Below are positions 1 through 7,660 of a stretch of 64,000 nt of DNA, piece by piece. The position numbers and the translations under genes are program-made. The notes below the pieces were generated by a model. The model was not told the origin of the DNA, did no database searches, and was given only the letters and a program-made list of their open reading frames with translations. Position 1 is the first letter of the stretch, and each line of letters starts with the position of its first letter. This stretch comes from Pirellulaceae bacterium. GTDB taxonomy: Bacteria > Planctomycetota > Planctomycetia > Pirellulales > Pirellulaceae. The DNA lies in contig BPJU01000016.1 of the NCBI GenBank assembly GCA_026004775.1, positions 62,001-126,000 on the forward strand, given 5' to 3'.

Positions 1-2
1 AC

Positions 3-293
3 GTGCGGGCGCCGCGCGCCGAAGATTTCATCATTAGGGTACCCCAACGTGATCGGATTTGGTGTGTGCGCAGTTCCTCGATACCCCCAGCTATTTCTGG
101 TTACCGCTCGTTCAATATTGCTGAAATGTCATCAGACGACTTCTCTGCGGAGTGCCAACAGACGCTGGCGGCGAAAGCTGCACCACCATCGAGCGGCTGG
201 TGGCCTTGGTTTGTTGCGTTGACGGTTGCAGCAACAGTTATGGCGTGGGGCCTGCTGCGATGGAGAAAGTTGTCCGTACGGCGGACAATATGA
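3..293 (+). CDS. C-terminal fragment of a large membrane-anchored array protein (cut by window edge)
   Basis: The reading frame enters from outside the window, so only about 96 residues are visible. They match the C-terminus of the large array proteins: an 'RVPQRDRIWCVRSSSIPP' stretch, a 'GYRSFNIAEMSSDDFSAEC' stretch, then one hydrophobic helix and a tail with WRK. This fragment is closest to type A (compare the gene at 470) but clearly diverged from it, so it is a further paralogue. Function unknown. The array therefore extends to the left of this window. Confidence 0.75.
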   Translation: MRAPRAEDFIIRVPQRDRIWCVRSSSIPPAISGYRSFNIAEMSSDDFSAECQQTLAAKAAPPSSGWWPWFVALTVAATVMAWGLLRWRKLSVRRTI

Positions 294-336
294 ACACCGT
301 TTTCGGTTTGGGCCTCCGCTCCCTCCGAACCGTACC

Positions 337-420
337 TTATGGACACGAATTGTGGGGGTTTTACTGTCTGTGAAGAGGCCCAGGAGGTAAACGAATGCGA
401 AACCGATCTTAGCGGTTGTT
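337..420 (+). pseudogene. 3' remnant of a type F small cysteine-rich gene
   Basis: The last 28 codons match the end of the intact small gene at 15781, from the residues MDTNCGG to the C-terminal LSGC and stop, with a GF for GA change. No signal peptide or start is present: the 5' part has been replaced by the sequence downstream of the preceding large gene. The remnant sits just upstream of the type A large gene, where the full small gene lies in the other copies. This looks like a recombination scar. Confidence 0.75.
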
Positions 421-469
421 GAGGGCCGTAACCGCAAAATTTCGCCATGCTTTGCGGGAGTTATTGATT

Positions 470-1684
470 ATGGGGCGTGCAGGGTGTCGGACCGCAGCGC
501 TTTTCTTGTGCGTTTGCTTCTCGGTTGTATCCTTGGCTCGGCAGGTGTGCGTTTATGCCCAATCACGAGATTCCACGATTCGGGAGGTGGATGCTTTGGC
601 TGCCGCCACCGACACCTGGCTGACGAGTATCGAGTTCTATTGCAGGTTTGAGCAATATTCGGGAACCGCAGCCTCCTGGGACGACGCACTGGCCGAGAAA
701 TACACAAAACCGTTGCAGTTACGCTGCACGGGCGAGTATGCCGTGAGCAAGGATTGTATTCGCCATGCCGTACGTGATCCCAATGCGCCAAGCCCGTCCG
801 GGTCACGAAACGCCGCTACCACCAGCGCTCCCCAAAAAACCAGCGGCGGTCTGAAAATCCACGATGCTGCCCGGAACAAAAAAAGCCGTGTCCGTCTGAT
901 TTGGCAACCCGGAAAGGCTCAATTCTTGCCCTGGATGCCCGACCAGCGGTCGGAACTTGCATTACCCGATGAGGCATTGGTGGCTGACGACGATGTTACC
1001 ATGTTCCTAGCTGCACCAACCTTTGTATGGGGATGGGCAAGGTTTTCTAACTTGCTGAGCCATTATCGTAATCGCGAGCGTCGCGGCCAGACAGTGCGTT
1101 GGGAGGTCATACGGCCAAATCCAGAGACGTGGGAGGTACACATCGGGGACCGCGATGAGCTCAGCCGAACCGTGGCGCTCTATCAGCTCGTTGGGCAATT
1201 TCCGATGCTGACGAAACTAGAAACTCTGCGAAGGCAAGATCCGAACGCTTCGTGGGAACGGAGCTCGATCGCGTTTTATGAAAAACCGGTTCTGGTGACT
1301 GGTGGGCCGATCGCCAGCCAGGTACGCAGTATGTATGTAACTTTAGAAGGAATTTCCGTCCGCCTATGGCGCGCCACGGATTTCCGGGCACCGCGGTCGC
1401 AAGATTTCATCGTACGCGTACCGGCGGATGACCGGATCTATTGTGTCCAGCGTTCTTCGATCCCTTCGGCCGCCGGCGGTTACCGACCGTTCGACATAGC
1501 TCGGATGTCAACCGCCGATCTCTCGTGGGAATGCCGCGTCCCGGGGATTCCTGGGATTCCTGAGGCGGAGTCTGCTAGCAACTACGGGTGGCTATGGCTA
1601 TTAGGAGTAGCCGCAGTGGCTACGCTGCTGCTGTGCGCGGTCTATCGATGGAGGAAAAAAGGACTGAGATGGCGCACTTCCTGA
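470..1684 (+). CDS. Type A large array protein, secreted and C-terminally membrane-anchored (copy 1)
   Basis: The protein has 404 residues and no family I recognise. The ATG start follows a CGGGAG ribosome binding site by 9 bases; an upstream TTG in frame is less likely. Residues 1-29 form a signal peptide ending near VYAQ. Then comes the region shared by all paralogues (VDALAAATDTWLTSIEFYC), a middle part rich in beta-strand-like alternation, the block RVPADDRIYCVQRSSIP, a GYRPFDIARMS block, and finally one transmembrane helix with a WRKKGLRWR tail. Type A diverges most from the other types in the middle. It differs from the copy at 28194 at a handful of residues (L/W in the signal peptide, D/Y, P/A and V/L). 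Its small partner upstream is only a remnant. Topology suggests that most of the protein lies outside the inner membrane. Confidence 0.85.
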   Translation: MGRAGCRTAALFLCVCFSVVSLARQVCVYAQSRDSTIREVDALAAATDTWLTSIEFYCRFEQYSGTAASWDDALAEKYTKPLQLRCTGEYAVSKDCIRHAVRDPNAPSPSGSRNAATTSAPQKTSGGLKIHDAARNKKSRVRLIWQPGKAQFLPWMPDQRSELALPDEALVADDDVTMFLAAPTFVWGWARFSNLLSHYRNRERRGQTVRWEVIRPNPETWEVHIGDRDELSRTVALYQLVGQFPMLTKLETLRRQDPNASWERSSIAFYEKPVLVTGGPIASQVRSMYVTLEGISVRLWRATDFRAPRSQDFIVRVPADDRIYCVQRSSIPSAAGGYRPFDIARMSTADLSWECRVPGIPGIPEAESASNYGWLWLLGVAAVATLLLCAVYRWRKKGLRWRTS

Positions 1685-1734
1685 TTTGGCGTGCAACACC
1701 GTTGTCCAGGCGCGGCCCACAGCGTGGCGGGATG

Positions 1735-1915
1735 GAACGCCAACTCCTCACGGGCGAGGACGCCCGTGCCACACGTGGCACGGCCGTCCCGGCCGTGTGG
1801 GTTACCCAAGTCGCTGGTTAACACCGGTGCATAACGACCGCTGCGCAGCTCTATCCGCGACGGGATGGAATGTCAACTCCTCACGGGCGAGACGCCCGTG
1901 CCACTTGCCGCCTGG
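1735..1915. repeat. REP-like palindromic elements
   Basis: Two kinds of palindrome alternate. The first has arms CACGGGCG / CGCCCGTG around a short loop (1749-1768 and 1882-1900). The second has arms CACGGCCG / CGGCCGTG (1779-1797). A conserved stretch starting TTACCCAAGTCGCTGG joins them. The same element recurs at 4040, 29455, 33360 and 44775, so it is a dispersed intergenic repeat and not part of one gene. Confidence 0.8.
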
Positions 1916-1928
1916 GCCACTTACCACA

Positions 1929-1987
1929 GGAAAATTTGCGAAAAATTTTTGCCCCCATCTTGACAATCAACGCCCAATCGTTACCTT
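1929..1987 (+). promoter_or_regulatory. Array promoter block: dyad plus TTGACA-16-TACCTT (module B, copy 1)
   Basis: An A/T-rich imperfect dyad (arms AAATTT, followed by a run of C) lies directly before a perfect -35 TTGACA at 1960. A weak -10 TACCTT starts at 1982 with 16-bp spacing. GATAAT at 1995 is an alternative -10-like hexamer but is too far from this -35. The block is conserved before several modules, which supports a shared promoter and perhaps an operator in the dyad. Confidence 0.5.
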
Positions 1988-2036
1988 ACTTGGTGATAAT
2001 CGGGCAGGTGAGTAGTGGTGGTGCGGGGTTGGTGGT

Positions 2037-2099
2037 GCTCACTGCTCACTGCTCACTGCTCACTGCTCACTGCTCACTGCTCACTGCTCACTGCTCACT
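2037..2099. repeat. Heptamer array, GCTCACT x 9
   Basis: Nine perfect direct 7-bp units lie between the promoter candidate and the ribosome binding site of the small B gene. The matching array at 31346 has ten units. Confidence 0.95.
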
Positions 2100-2158
2100 G
2101 CCACGTGGTCGGTTTGGCGTGTCGTGCATTTTTGCGTAACTGCGTAAGGAGGATACCC

Positions 2159-2531
2159 ATGCGTTCCTACCGCCGAATTGATCTGATCCTAGCCATCGCG
2201 TGCGTGTTACTTTCGTTGGCTGCGATTTGGCCGAATTCCGTATGTGTGACCCTTAACGCCGGCGACCCGGCTCGTAGTGCGGCATGTACGGCGCCAGCGG
2301 GTTGCGTTAATCAAACGAGCGAGTGTATCGAAGGACCCGCAACGGAATCGTTTTTCCAGGGTGAGCTCTCTTATCAAGCCTGTCTATCAAGACCTGTCAC
2401 TTCGAAAGTGCGAAGAATTACAAGAGACCGCCGTGTGCGTCGTCCGAGACTTTTACACCCTCCCTAATTGTCTTGGTCCTAAGGCATGCTCACGTGAAAT
2501 CAGACAACCCAACTGCCGGACAGTATTCTAG
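2159..2531 (+). pseudogene. Type B small cysteine-rich secreted protein, frameshifted (copy 1)
   Basis: The ATG follows TAAGGAGG by 6 bases. The first 82 residues match the intact copy at 31475: a signal peptide, then VCVTLNAGDPARSAACTAP and the GCVNQTSEC block. Near 2405 this copy reads CTTCGAAAG where the intact copy reads CTTCAAAG. The extra G shifts the frame, so translation ends at 2467 with an unrelated tail and the last five or so Cys are lost. The original frame resumes and ends at 2531. It could be a real mutation or a base-calling error. Confidence 0.75.
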
Positions 2532-2721
2532 CCTGCCATTTGGCAATTGACCGGATGGCCTTCGCCAGAACACAATATGAGGATGGCGTGATTCAGGCTG
2601 GTTTAGTTCTCCGGATGGGTAGTTGCGGGCAGCGGGTGACATCCAATTGCACTGGGGAGGCGTCGGCGGCGTGTGGTAATCCGAAGGCAGGCTGTGTCGG
2701 TTATCATCGAAAGGGTCGCAG

Positions 2722-3882
2722 ATGCGCTCAGTAGTGATGCACTGGCCGACGACAATGCTGTTTTTTCTAGTGTCCTTCGCCTATGGTCCCTTACGGATTG
2801 TTTCGGCGGATGAGCCCGAAACCACAGTTGATGCGTTAATCGCTGCCATTGACCAGTGGCAGCATGACGTCAGGTTTTTTTGCACAGCGCGGGTTTCCAC
2901 GGCCTTCGCCGACTCACCCGAAGATGCATTGGCGGGCAAGTTTACCGGCGGACCTCCTACCCTTGAGGCTCTTACCGAGCATGTAAAAGGGTCCGATGTG
3001 ATTCGCACACGGATCGACCGTCGCTCGAAATCCAGAAAGGTTGATGGGCTCTGGTCCGAACCGGCCGATGTGGAAGTTGCGCGTCATTTGCGTTCGCGCG
3101 TTTGCCTCACGTATCGCCATGATGACGCGCAAGCTGACCCTGGTGGCGTCCGCCTCGAGGAAACATCGGCGTTACCAATTACCGAGGACAGCCCCCTGGC
3201 GGGAGTTGGCGATGATTACAATCCAGTTCTTGTTTTTGGCGATGCGCGGCGCCCGAACTTTTTAAGGTATTTGCGGCAGCAACAGCGTGATGGAAAATCC
3301 GTATCGTTTGAGGTAAATCGTTCCCATGCGGATTCGATCGTCGTGACGGCTGTTTTGGAGGATGCCCAGTTGGGCACGCCGGTGCGCTTCACGTTTAACT
3401 TTTGGAATACGAAGCCGTTTCCGATGGTGCGACAGGTACAATCGAATACCAATTACCAGGGCAGGAATATTTTCGTATCACAAACATTTTTGGATTTTGT
3501 ACGTGTCGACGGGGGTATGCTCGCGAAAAAGGTTATCCTTGTGGCCAGTACCGGTAAGAAATCACCTGCATATGCGGTAACCATTTGGGAATCAAACGAC
3601 CTGGGACTTCGAGGCCCACAACAGCAGGACTATCTGGTACGTGTCTCCCCAAAAGCTTCCATCACGTGCGTGGCATTTAATGCAATACCGAAGGTAGTGG
3701 ACGGGTATTATACCTTCGACATTTCAAGGCTTTCAAGAGACGACATTGCTCCGGAGTGCCGCCAAGGTCCCATTCAGCCCGTTTCACCACGGCCCACCCG
3801 GTTGTGGTTGTGGTTTGTGGCGGCTGCCGCGTTGGTGGGCTTGGCTACGTGGGGTTTCTACCGGTGGCGTCGGCGGCGTTAA
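2722..3882 (+). CDS. Type B large array protein, secreted and C-terminally membrane-anchored (copy 1)
   Basis: This 386-residue protein has no family I recognise. The ATG is preceded by AAAGGG. Residues 1-29 are a signal peptide (hydrophobic core MLFFLVSFAYGP). Shared family blocks follow in order: VDALIAAIDQWQHDVRFFC, PEDALAGKF, VFGDARRPNFLRYLRQQQ, VRFTFNFWNTKPFPMVRQV, FLDFVRVDGG, ASTGKKSPAYAVTIWESNDL, QDYLVRVSP, GYYTFDISRLSRDDIAPEC, then one transmembrane helix and the tail YRWRRRR. The gap of about 190 bp to the small gene is longer than in the other modules. The alternating middle section could be a long-stranded beta fold, but this is only an impression. Confidence 0.87.
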   Translation: MRSVVMHWPTTMLFFLVSFAYGPLRIVSADEPETTVDALIAAIDQWQHDVRFFCTARVSTAFADSPEDALAGKFTGGPPTLEALTEHVKGSDVIRTRIDRRSKSRKVDGLWSEPADVEVARHLRSRVCLTYRHDDAQADPGGVRLEETSALPITEDSPLAGVGDDYNPVLVFGDARRPNFLRYLRQQQRDGKSVSFEVNRSHADSIVVTAVLEDAQLGTPVRFTFNFWNTKPFPMVRQVQSNTNYQGRNIFVSQTFLDFVRVDGGMLAKKVILVASTGKKSPAYAVTIWESNDLGLRGPQQQDYLVRVSPKASITCVAFNAIPKVVDGYYTFDISRLSRDDIAPECRQGPIQPVSPRPTRLWLWFVAAAALVGLATWGFYRWRRRR

Positions 3883-3890
3883 GAGTACGG

Positions 3891-3995
3891 TTGACACTGG
3901 TCGCCCTATGGGCGTTGTACCTGTTCATCAGCGGTATCAGTTCCGGATCCGGCAAGCTGTTCCATTTCGAACTTGATGCCGCTACGGAGGTTTAG
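3891..3995 (+). other. Possible 34-codon remnant after the type B large gene
   Basis: A TTG-initiated frame encodes a hydrophobic stretch resembling a signal peptide (LTLVALWALYLFISGISS) and stops after 34 codons. It is conserved in the second copy at 33206 with one visible change. It has no clear ribosome binding site and may be the 5' end of a lost gene. Nothing else is seen up to the REP block. Confidence 0.25.
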
Positions 3996-4039
3996 CTAGA
4001 CAGTTTGGAGTTCTGTGTGCCTTTGAGCACAATAGTGTG

Positions 4040-4565
4040 GCAGTGGCGCGTGTCACGGCCGTCCCGGCCGTGTGGATTACCCAAGTCGCTGGTTAACACC
4101 GGTGCATAACGACCGCTGCGCAGCTCTATCCGCGACGGGATGGAATGTCAACTCCTCACGGGCGAGACGCCCGTGCCACACGTGGCACGGCCGTCTCGGC
4201 CGTGTGGGTTGCCCAAGACGTTGGTTAAAACCGGTGCATAACGATCGCCGCGCAGCTCTGTCCGCGACGGGATGGAACGCCAACTCCTCACAGGCGAGAC
4301 GCCCGTGCCACGGCCCTGTGGGTCACCCAAGATGTTGCTCAAAGCCGGTGCATGACGCGGGCTGTGCGGCCCAGTCTGCCACGGGATGGAACGTCAACTC
4401 CTCACGGGCGAGGACGCCCGTGCCACACGTGGCCGGCCTCCCGGCCGTGGGGTCACCCAAGATGCTGGTTAACAGCCGGTGCATAACGCGGGCTGCGCGG
4501 CCCAGTCTGCCACGGGATGGCAGCGTCAACTCCTCACGGGCGAGGACGCCCGTGCCACTTGCCGC
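4040..4565. repeat. Tandem cluster of REP-like elements
   Basis: About four head-to-tail units of roughly 125 bp each contain the CACGGCCG palindrome, the segment around TTAACACCGGTGCATAACG, and the CACGGGCG palindrome. The units have drifted from one another: one palindrome is shortened and GCATGACGC replaces GCATAACGA. The open frames across this block are by-products of the repeat and are not taken as genes. Confidence 0.85.
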
Positions 4566-4582
4566 GTGGGCCACTCACCACA

Positions 4583-4641
4583 GGAAAATTTGCGAAAAAT
4601 TTTTGCCCCCCTCTTGACAATCAACGCCCAATCGTTACCTT
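4583..4641 (+). promoter_or_regulatory. Array promoter block (module C, copy 1)
   Basis: The conserved A/T-rich dyad, TTGACA at 4614 and TACCTT at 4636 (16-bp spacing) are present. This block is missing before the second copy of module C, where the duplication junction falls inside the heptamer array. Confidence 0.5.
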
Positions 4642-4695
4642 ACTTGGTGATAATCGGGGAGGTGAGTAGTGGTGGTGCGGGGTTGGCGTGCTCCT

Positions 4696-4800
4696 GCTCA
4701 CTGCTCACTGCTCACTGCTCACTGCTCACTGCTCACTGCTCACTGCTCACTGCTCACTGCTCACTGCTCACTGCTCACTGCTCACTGCTCACTGCTCACT
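4696..4800. repeat. Heptamer array, GCTCACT x 15
   Basis: Fifteen perfect units. The left edge of the 12 kb duplicated segment falls inside this array: the second copy has 14 full units plus a partial one. Confidence 0.95.
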
Positions 4801-4948
4801 TTTTGTACACGGCTGCTCGCGCAGCAGAAGCGAGGCCTCGGCTATGCGGCGTGCCGGGCAACGTTGGGCTGACGTGGTGGCCTGTTCCCTTTCAAACCGT
4901 TGGTGTCCTGCGTGTCACAAGTTTTCGTTTCGATAAAGGAGCTTGCTT

Positions 4949-5329
4949 ATGTATCGGTTTCGTCGCCTAGACCTTGCATTGTTGCTTATCTGCGGAGTGC
5001 TTGCTTTGGCTGCGGCGTTTGCCAACTCCTTCTGCGCTACACTTAAGCCCGGCGACCCGCGCCGCAGCGGCGCCTGTACCGCCCCAACCGGTTGCGTAAA
5101 TCAGACAAGCGACTGTAGCGGGGTGACGACCGCCTCTTTCTTTCAGGCGGAGTTTACTTACGAAACGTGCCGAACGCCGCCATATCAGGTTTGCTACAAG
5201 TGCTGCGTCTTGACGTCGACTCTCCGATGTGTTAACCGGGATTTTTACATGTTTGCGGGTTGCATCGGGTATGTTTGCACCCGCGAGATTATGATGCCGA
5301 GATGCCAAACCGACTTTTCCGGCTGCTAG
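4949..5329 (+). CDS. Type C small cysteine-rich secreted protein (copy 1)
   Basis: This 126-residue protein has no family I recognise. The ATG is preceded by AAAGGA at 8 bases; an in-frame TTG two codons upstream is less likely. The signal peptide runs to about AAAFANS. The mature part has 13 Cys, starting FCATLKPGDPRRSGACTAP, then GCVNQTSDC, TASFFQAEFTYETC, a CYKCC block, RDFYMFAGCIGYVC and a C-terminal FSGC. The many Cys in an exported protein suggest a disulfide-stabilised fold. It lies about 130 bp upstream of its large partner on the same strand, so co-transcription is likely. Confidence 0.85.
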   Translation: MYRFRRLDLALLLICGVLALAAAFANSFCATLKPGDPRRSGACTAPTGCVNQTSDCSGVTTASFFQAEFTYETCRTPPYQVCYKCCVLTSTLRCVNRDFYMFAGCIGYVCTREIMMPRCQTDFSGC

Positions 5330-5456
5330 AACGGACGTATCGCTGGACGCGTGTACTTGATTCATTATCATTATAAATGCTACATCATTATTGTGCCGAT
5401 GTGTTGTCCTCCGCCGGGACGGTCTGTTACCACTGCCATCGGGAGGAGACCCTATT

Positions 5457-6608
5457 GTGGCTATTCCTGCTCGCATTGACAGAAATTCGTTGTTGTGGCG
5501 ACTTTCGATCCTACTAACGGCTTCGCTGCTGACCTCATGCGTTGCTACTACTAAGGCACAGGAAGCGGAGCGGCTCGTTGATGCGCTCGCAGCCTCAATT
5601 ACGCAATGGCATCACGATTTGGAGTTTTACTGCACGTATGAGCTCCTGGAAGGCTACGCCGTGTCCTTGGAAGACGCCCTCGCCGAAAGATACTCAGCCG
5701 AGCCGCGTGTGGTGGCACGAGGGGAGTATGCCAAAGCGCGCGGTTTTATTAGGCAAAGGATTGATTTCGAAGAACCGTCTCGCGACTTCGGAAACGGTTG
5801 GAAATCTGAATCCGATTGGGAGCTTGTGCGTAATTTAAACACCGGCGTTTCTTTAATCTATGAGCGGGAAGGTGGGGGCGCGCTGTTCCAAGACACTCAA
5901 GAACTCCAAGGTCCCTTTCCACAGGAGACTCCGGCGGCTGGCTCGCTTTCTGCGTTCAGTCCCTGTTTGTTGTTCGGCGAGTCCAGGAGACCGAATTATC
6001 TGCTGTTTCTCCGGCAAGAACAATCAACCCGGGCGGATGTGCAATTTCGCATTCTTCGACAGGACTCCGATTCGATCATTGTCGAGGCATTGTATGCACC
6101 TAAGGGAGTGGCCGAACCCATCCGATTCACCTTTGACTTTTTGAATGCCAAGCCGTATCCGCTTATGCATACTGTGCGGGTCGAGTCGGTTAAAGACGGG
6201 AAGGAGGCAGTATTACTTTCCCGTTTTACGGACTTTGTTCAGGTAGTTGGATCACAACTGGCGAAGAAAGTTTTGGTCATCTACTCGACAGGCAAGCCGC
6301 CTTTTCCTTTTCTTGTGAGGATTTGGAGGTCAAGCGATTTGGGCCAGCGTCCGCCGCAACATGAGGATTGTCTTGTACGAGTAGCCAGCCGGTCGATTGG
6401 TTGTTTGGCGACCCGCTCTTTACCGCCGCTGGTTGATGGCTACAGAACGGTTGATATTACGAAACTCTCAAAAGAAGACCTTGCCGAGGAATGTCGCAAG
6501 TCGCCAGTTCGTAGCGGACGTTCGATTTGGTGGTTATGGGCGATTCTGGGCGTCACTGTTTTGAGCCTGGTCGCCTGGGGTGTCTACCGCTGGCGGAGTG
6601 GCCACTGA
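5457..6608 (+). CDS. Type C large array protein, secreted and C-terminally membrane-anchored (copy 1)
   Basis: This 383-residue protein has no family I recognise. I chose the GTG start because GGGAGGAG lies 8 bases upstream; longer starts lack a site. The signal sequence (LLWRLSILLTASLLTSC) could be a lipobox-type export signal, since LLTSC ends in Cys. Shared blocks are VDALAASITQWHHDLEFYC, LEDALAERY, LLFGESRRPNYLLFLRQEQ, IRFTFDFLNAKPYPLMHTV, FTDFVQVVG, IYSTGKPPFPFLVRIWRSS, HEDCLVRV, GYRTVDITKLSKEDLAEEC, one transmembrane helix and the tail YRWRSGH. Its twin at 17411 has the same translation. Confidence 0.87.
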   Translation: MAIPARIDRNSLLWRLSILLTASLLTSCVATTKAQEAERLVDALAASITQWHHDLEFYCTYELLEGYAVSLEDALAERYSAEPRVVARGEYAKARGFIRQRIDFEEPSRDFGNGWKSESDWELVRNLNTGVSLIYEREGGGALFQDTQELQGPFPQETPAAGSLSAFSPCLLFGESRRPNYLLFLRQEQSTRADVQFRILRQDSDSIIVEALYAPKGVAEPIRFTFDFLNAKPYPLMHTVRVESVKDGKEAVLLSRFTDFVQVVGSQLAKKVLVIYSTGKPPFPFLVRIWRSSDLGQRPPQHEDCLVRVASRSIGCLATRSLPPLVDGYRTVDITKLSKEDLAEECRKSPVRSGRSIWWLWAILGVTVLSLVAWGVYRWRSGH

Positions 6609-6685
6609 ACGGGGTTGTGAGCCTAATAAAAGGTCCCAAGCCACAGAGCATGCAAAAGGCCCAGAGGAATGAGGTTGTTGGCGGT

Positions 6686-6699
6686 GCTCACTGCTCACT
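6686..6699. repeat. Short heptamer tract, GCTCACT x 2
   Basis: Only two units are present, upstream of module D, without the dyad and TTGACA block. Module D may be transcribed by readthrough from module C. Confidence 0.8.
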
Positions 6700-6960
6700 G
6701 CTGGGGTTTTCAGGGAATGACTTGCTGGTGACTGAAGATTCGTGATGTTCTAGCAACCGTGTGACTCAAAGAGGGTAGCGATGGCTTACGTGGTGACGTT
6801 ACCGGCGCTCCGGTTCAGGCTGGGTTTGGCAGGTCGGTGCTGTTCTGGTTTGAGCCACCCGCGTCTTTTCGGGCTGTTACTCGATCAGCTTGGGTCGACC
6901 GGCCTCGCGACAGAGTCAGCGTGCACGCTTCCGGCTGGTTGTTCATGCGCACTTGCAGCA
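6700..6960 (+). promoter_or_regulatory. Conserved leader shared by modules D and E
   Basis: From the end of the heptamers this leader matches the one at 12782-13030, including GGAATGACTTGCTGGTGAC, CTCAAAGAGGGTAGC and ATGGCTTACGTGGTGACG. A short frame opens at 6781 after AGAGGG and begins MAYVVTLPA in both; it runs past the small gene's start in another frame. It could be a leader peptide or merely a conserved RNA leader. The two sequences diverge after about 35 codons. Confidence 0.35.
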
Positions 6961-7049
6961 GCAAATCAGCCAACGCCTGCCTCCATGAGTCCCAAAACGT
7001 TTTTTGTCGCTGATCTTGTACGTTCTTTGCTTCACTACGGAGGTTCTCG

Positions 7050-7430
7050 ATGTACCCGCTGCGTCGCATTGACAAGGCGCTTGTGGTTCTGTGTGCCGTG
7101 CTTGCTTTGGCTCCCGTGTTTGCCAATTCGTTCTGCGCTACTATTGACCCGGGAGATCCGCGCCGCAGTGCCGCCTGCACGGCCCCAATGGGCTGTGTTA
7201 ACCAGACGAGCGACTGTAACGGCGTAGCTACAGCTTCATTTTTTCAGGCTGAGCTAACTTATGAGGCCTGTCGCTTTCCGCCCTATCCGGTCTGCTATAA
7301 GTGCGTCACCACCACCTCATCCCTACCTTGTGTCGCACCGGATTAATATGTCTTTACCAATTGCCTTGCGATTCCTCTGTGCCGTCGTTCGATACTGCCA
7401 CCGCGCTACTATACCGAGTGCAGTCCCTAG
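7050..7430 (+). pseudogene. Type D small cysteine-rich secreted protein with an in-frame stop (copy 1)
   Basis: The ATG follows CGGAGG. The signal peptide (LVVLCAVLALAPVFANS) and the mature start FCATIDPGDPRRSAACTAP match type C. The in-frame TAA at 7344-7346 stands where the paralogues have the Phe of RDFY or VRRDF. After it the same frame continues for 28 codons with matching features (YVFTNC, further Cys) to TAG at 7430, and the full length of 127 codons equals that of type C. So a single nonsense change interrupts an otherwise intact gene. Both copies of the duplication share it. The shortened product would lose the last Cys residues. Confidence 0.8.
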
Positions 7431-7660
7431 TATAGGAAAAATAGCCGCACCGTTGCTTCCGAAATTACTCGCGTTTAGTGATTCCGGTCTGCGACAACCA
7501 CCATGCTTTACAAAGGCCTGTGCTTAAAACGTTGGTTGCGATTTACGCCGCCACATGGTTGTGCCTTTAGGGCGCGTTTTGTTCCGGAACATTGTGCCGT
7601 GAAAATATATTTGGTTCCTGGTGCTTCGCCCTACCGATAGAAGTTTGCGGGGAGTTCACT

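Larger units (their letters stand above)
337..4178. repeat. Older segmental duplication, copy 1 (A-B modules)
   Basis: The stretch matches 28064-33496 throughout, with scattered substitutions, one fewer heptamer unit, a one-base insertion in the small B gene, and no insertion sequence. The divergence is visibly higher than between the two copies of the adjacent 12 kb tandem duplication, so it arose earlier or has been sequence-homogenised less. Confidence 0.85.

Noticed and set aside
2540-2734. A further small Cys-containing ORF between the small and large B genes (also at 31855)
   Set aside because: It starts with TTG, has no ribosome binding site or signal peptide and overlaps the start of the large gene. 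Kept only as a possibility.
4072-4617. Long open frames across the REP block on both strands
   Set aside because: They follow the repeat unit and give only repeated residue strings; no start site or family pattern.
4696-4800. CRISPR array
   Set aside because: The 7-bp units are contiguous with no spacers, and no cas gene is near.
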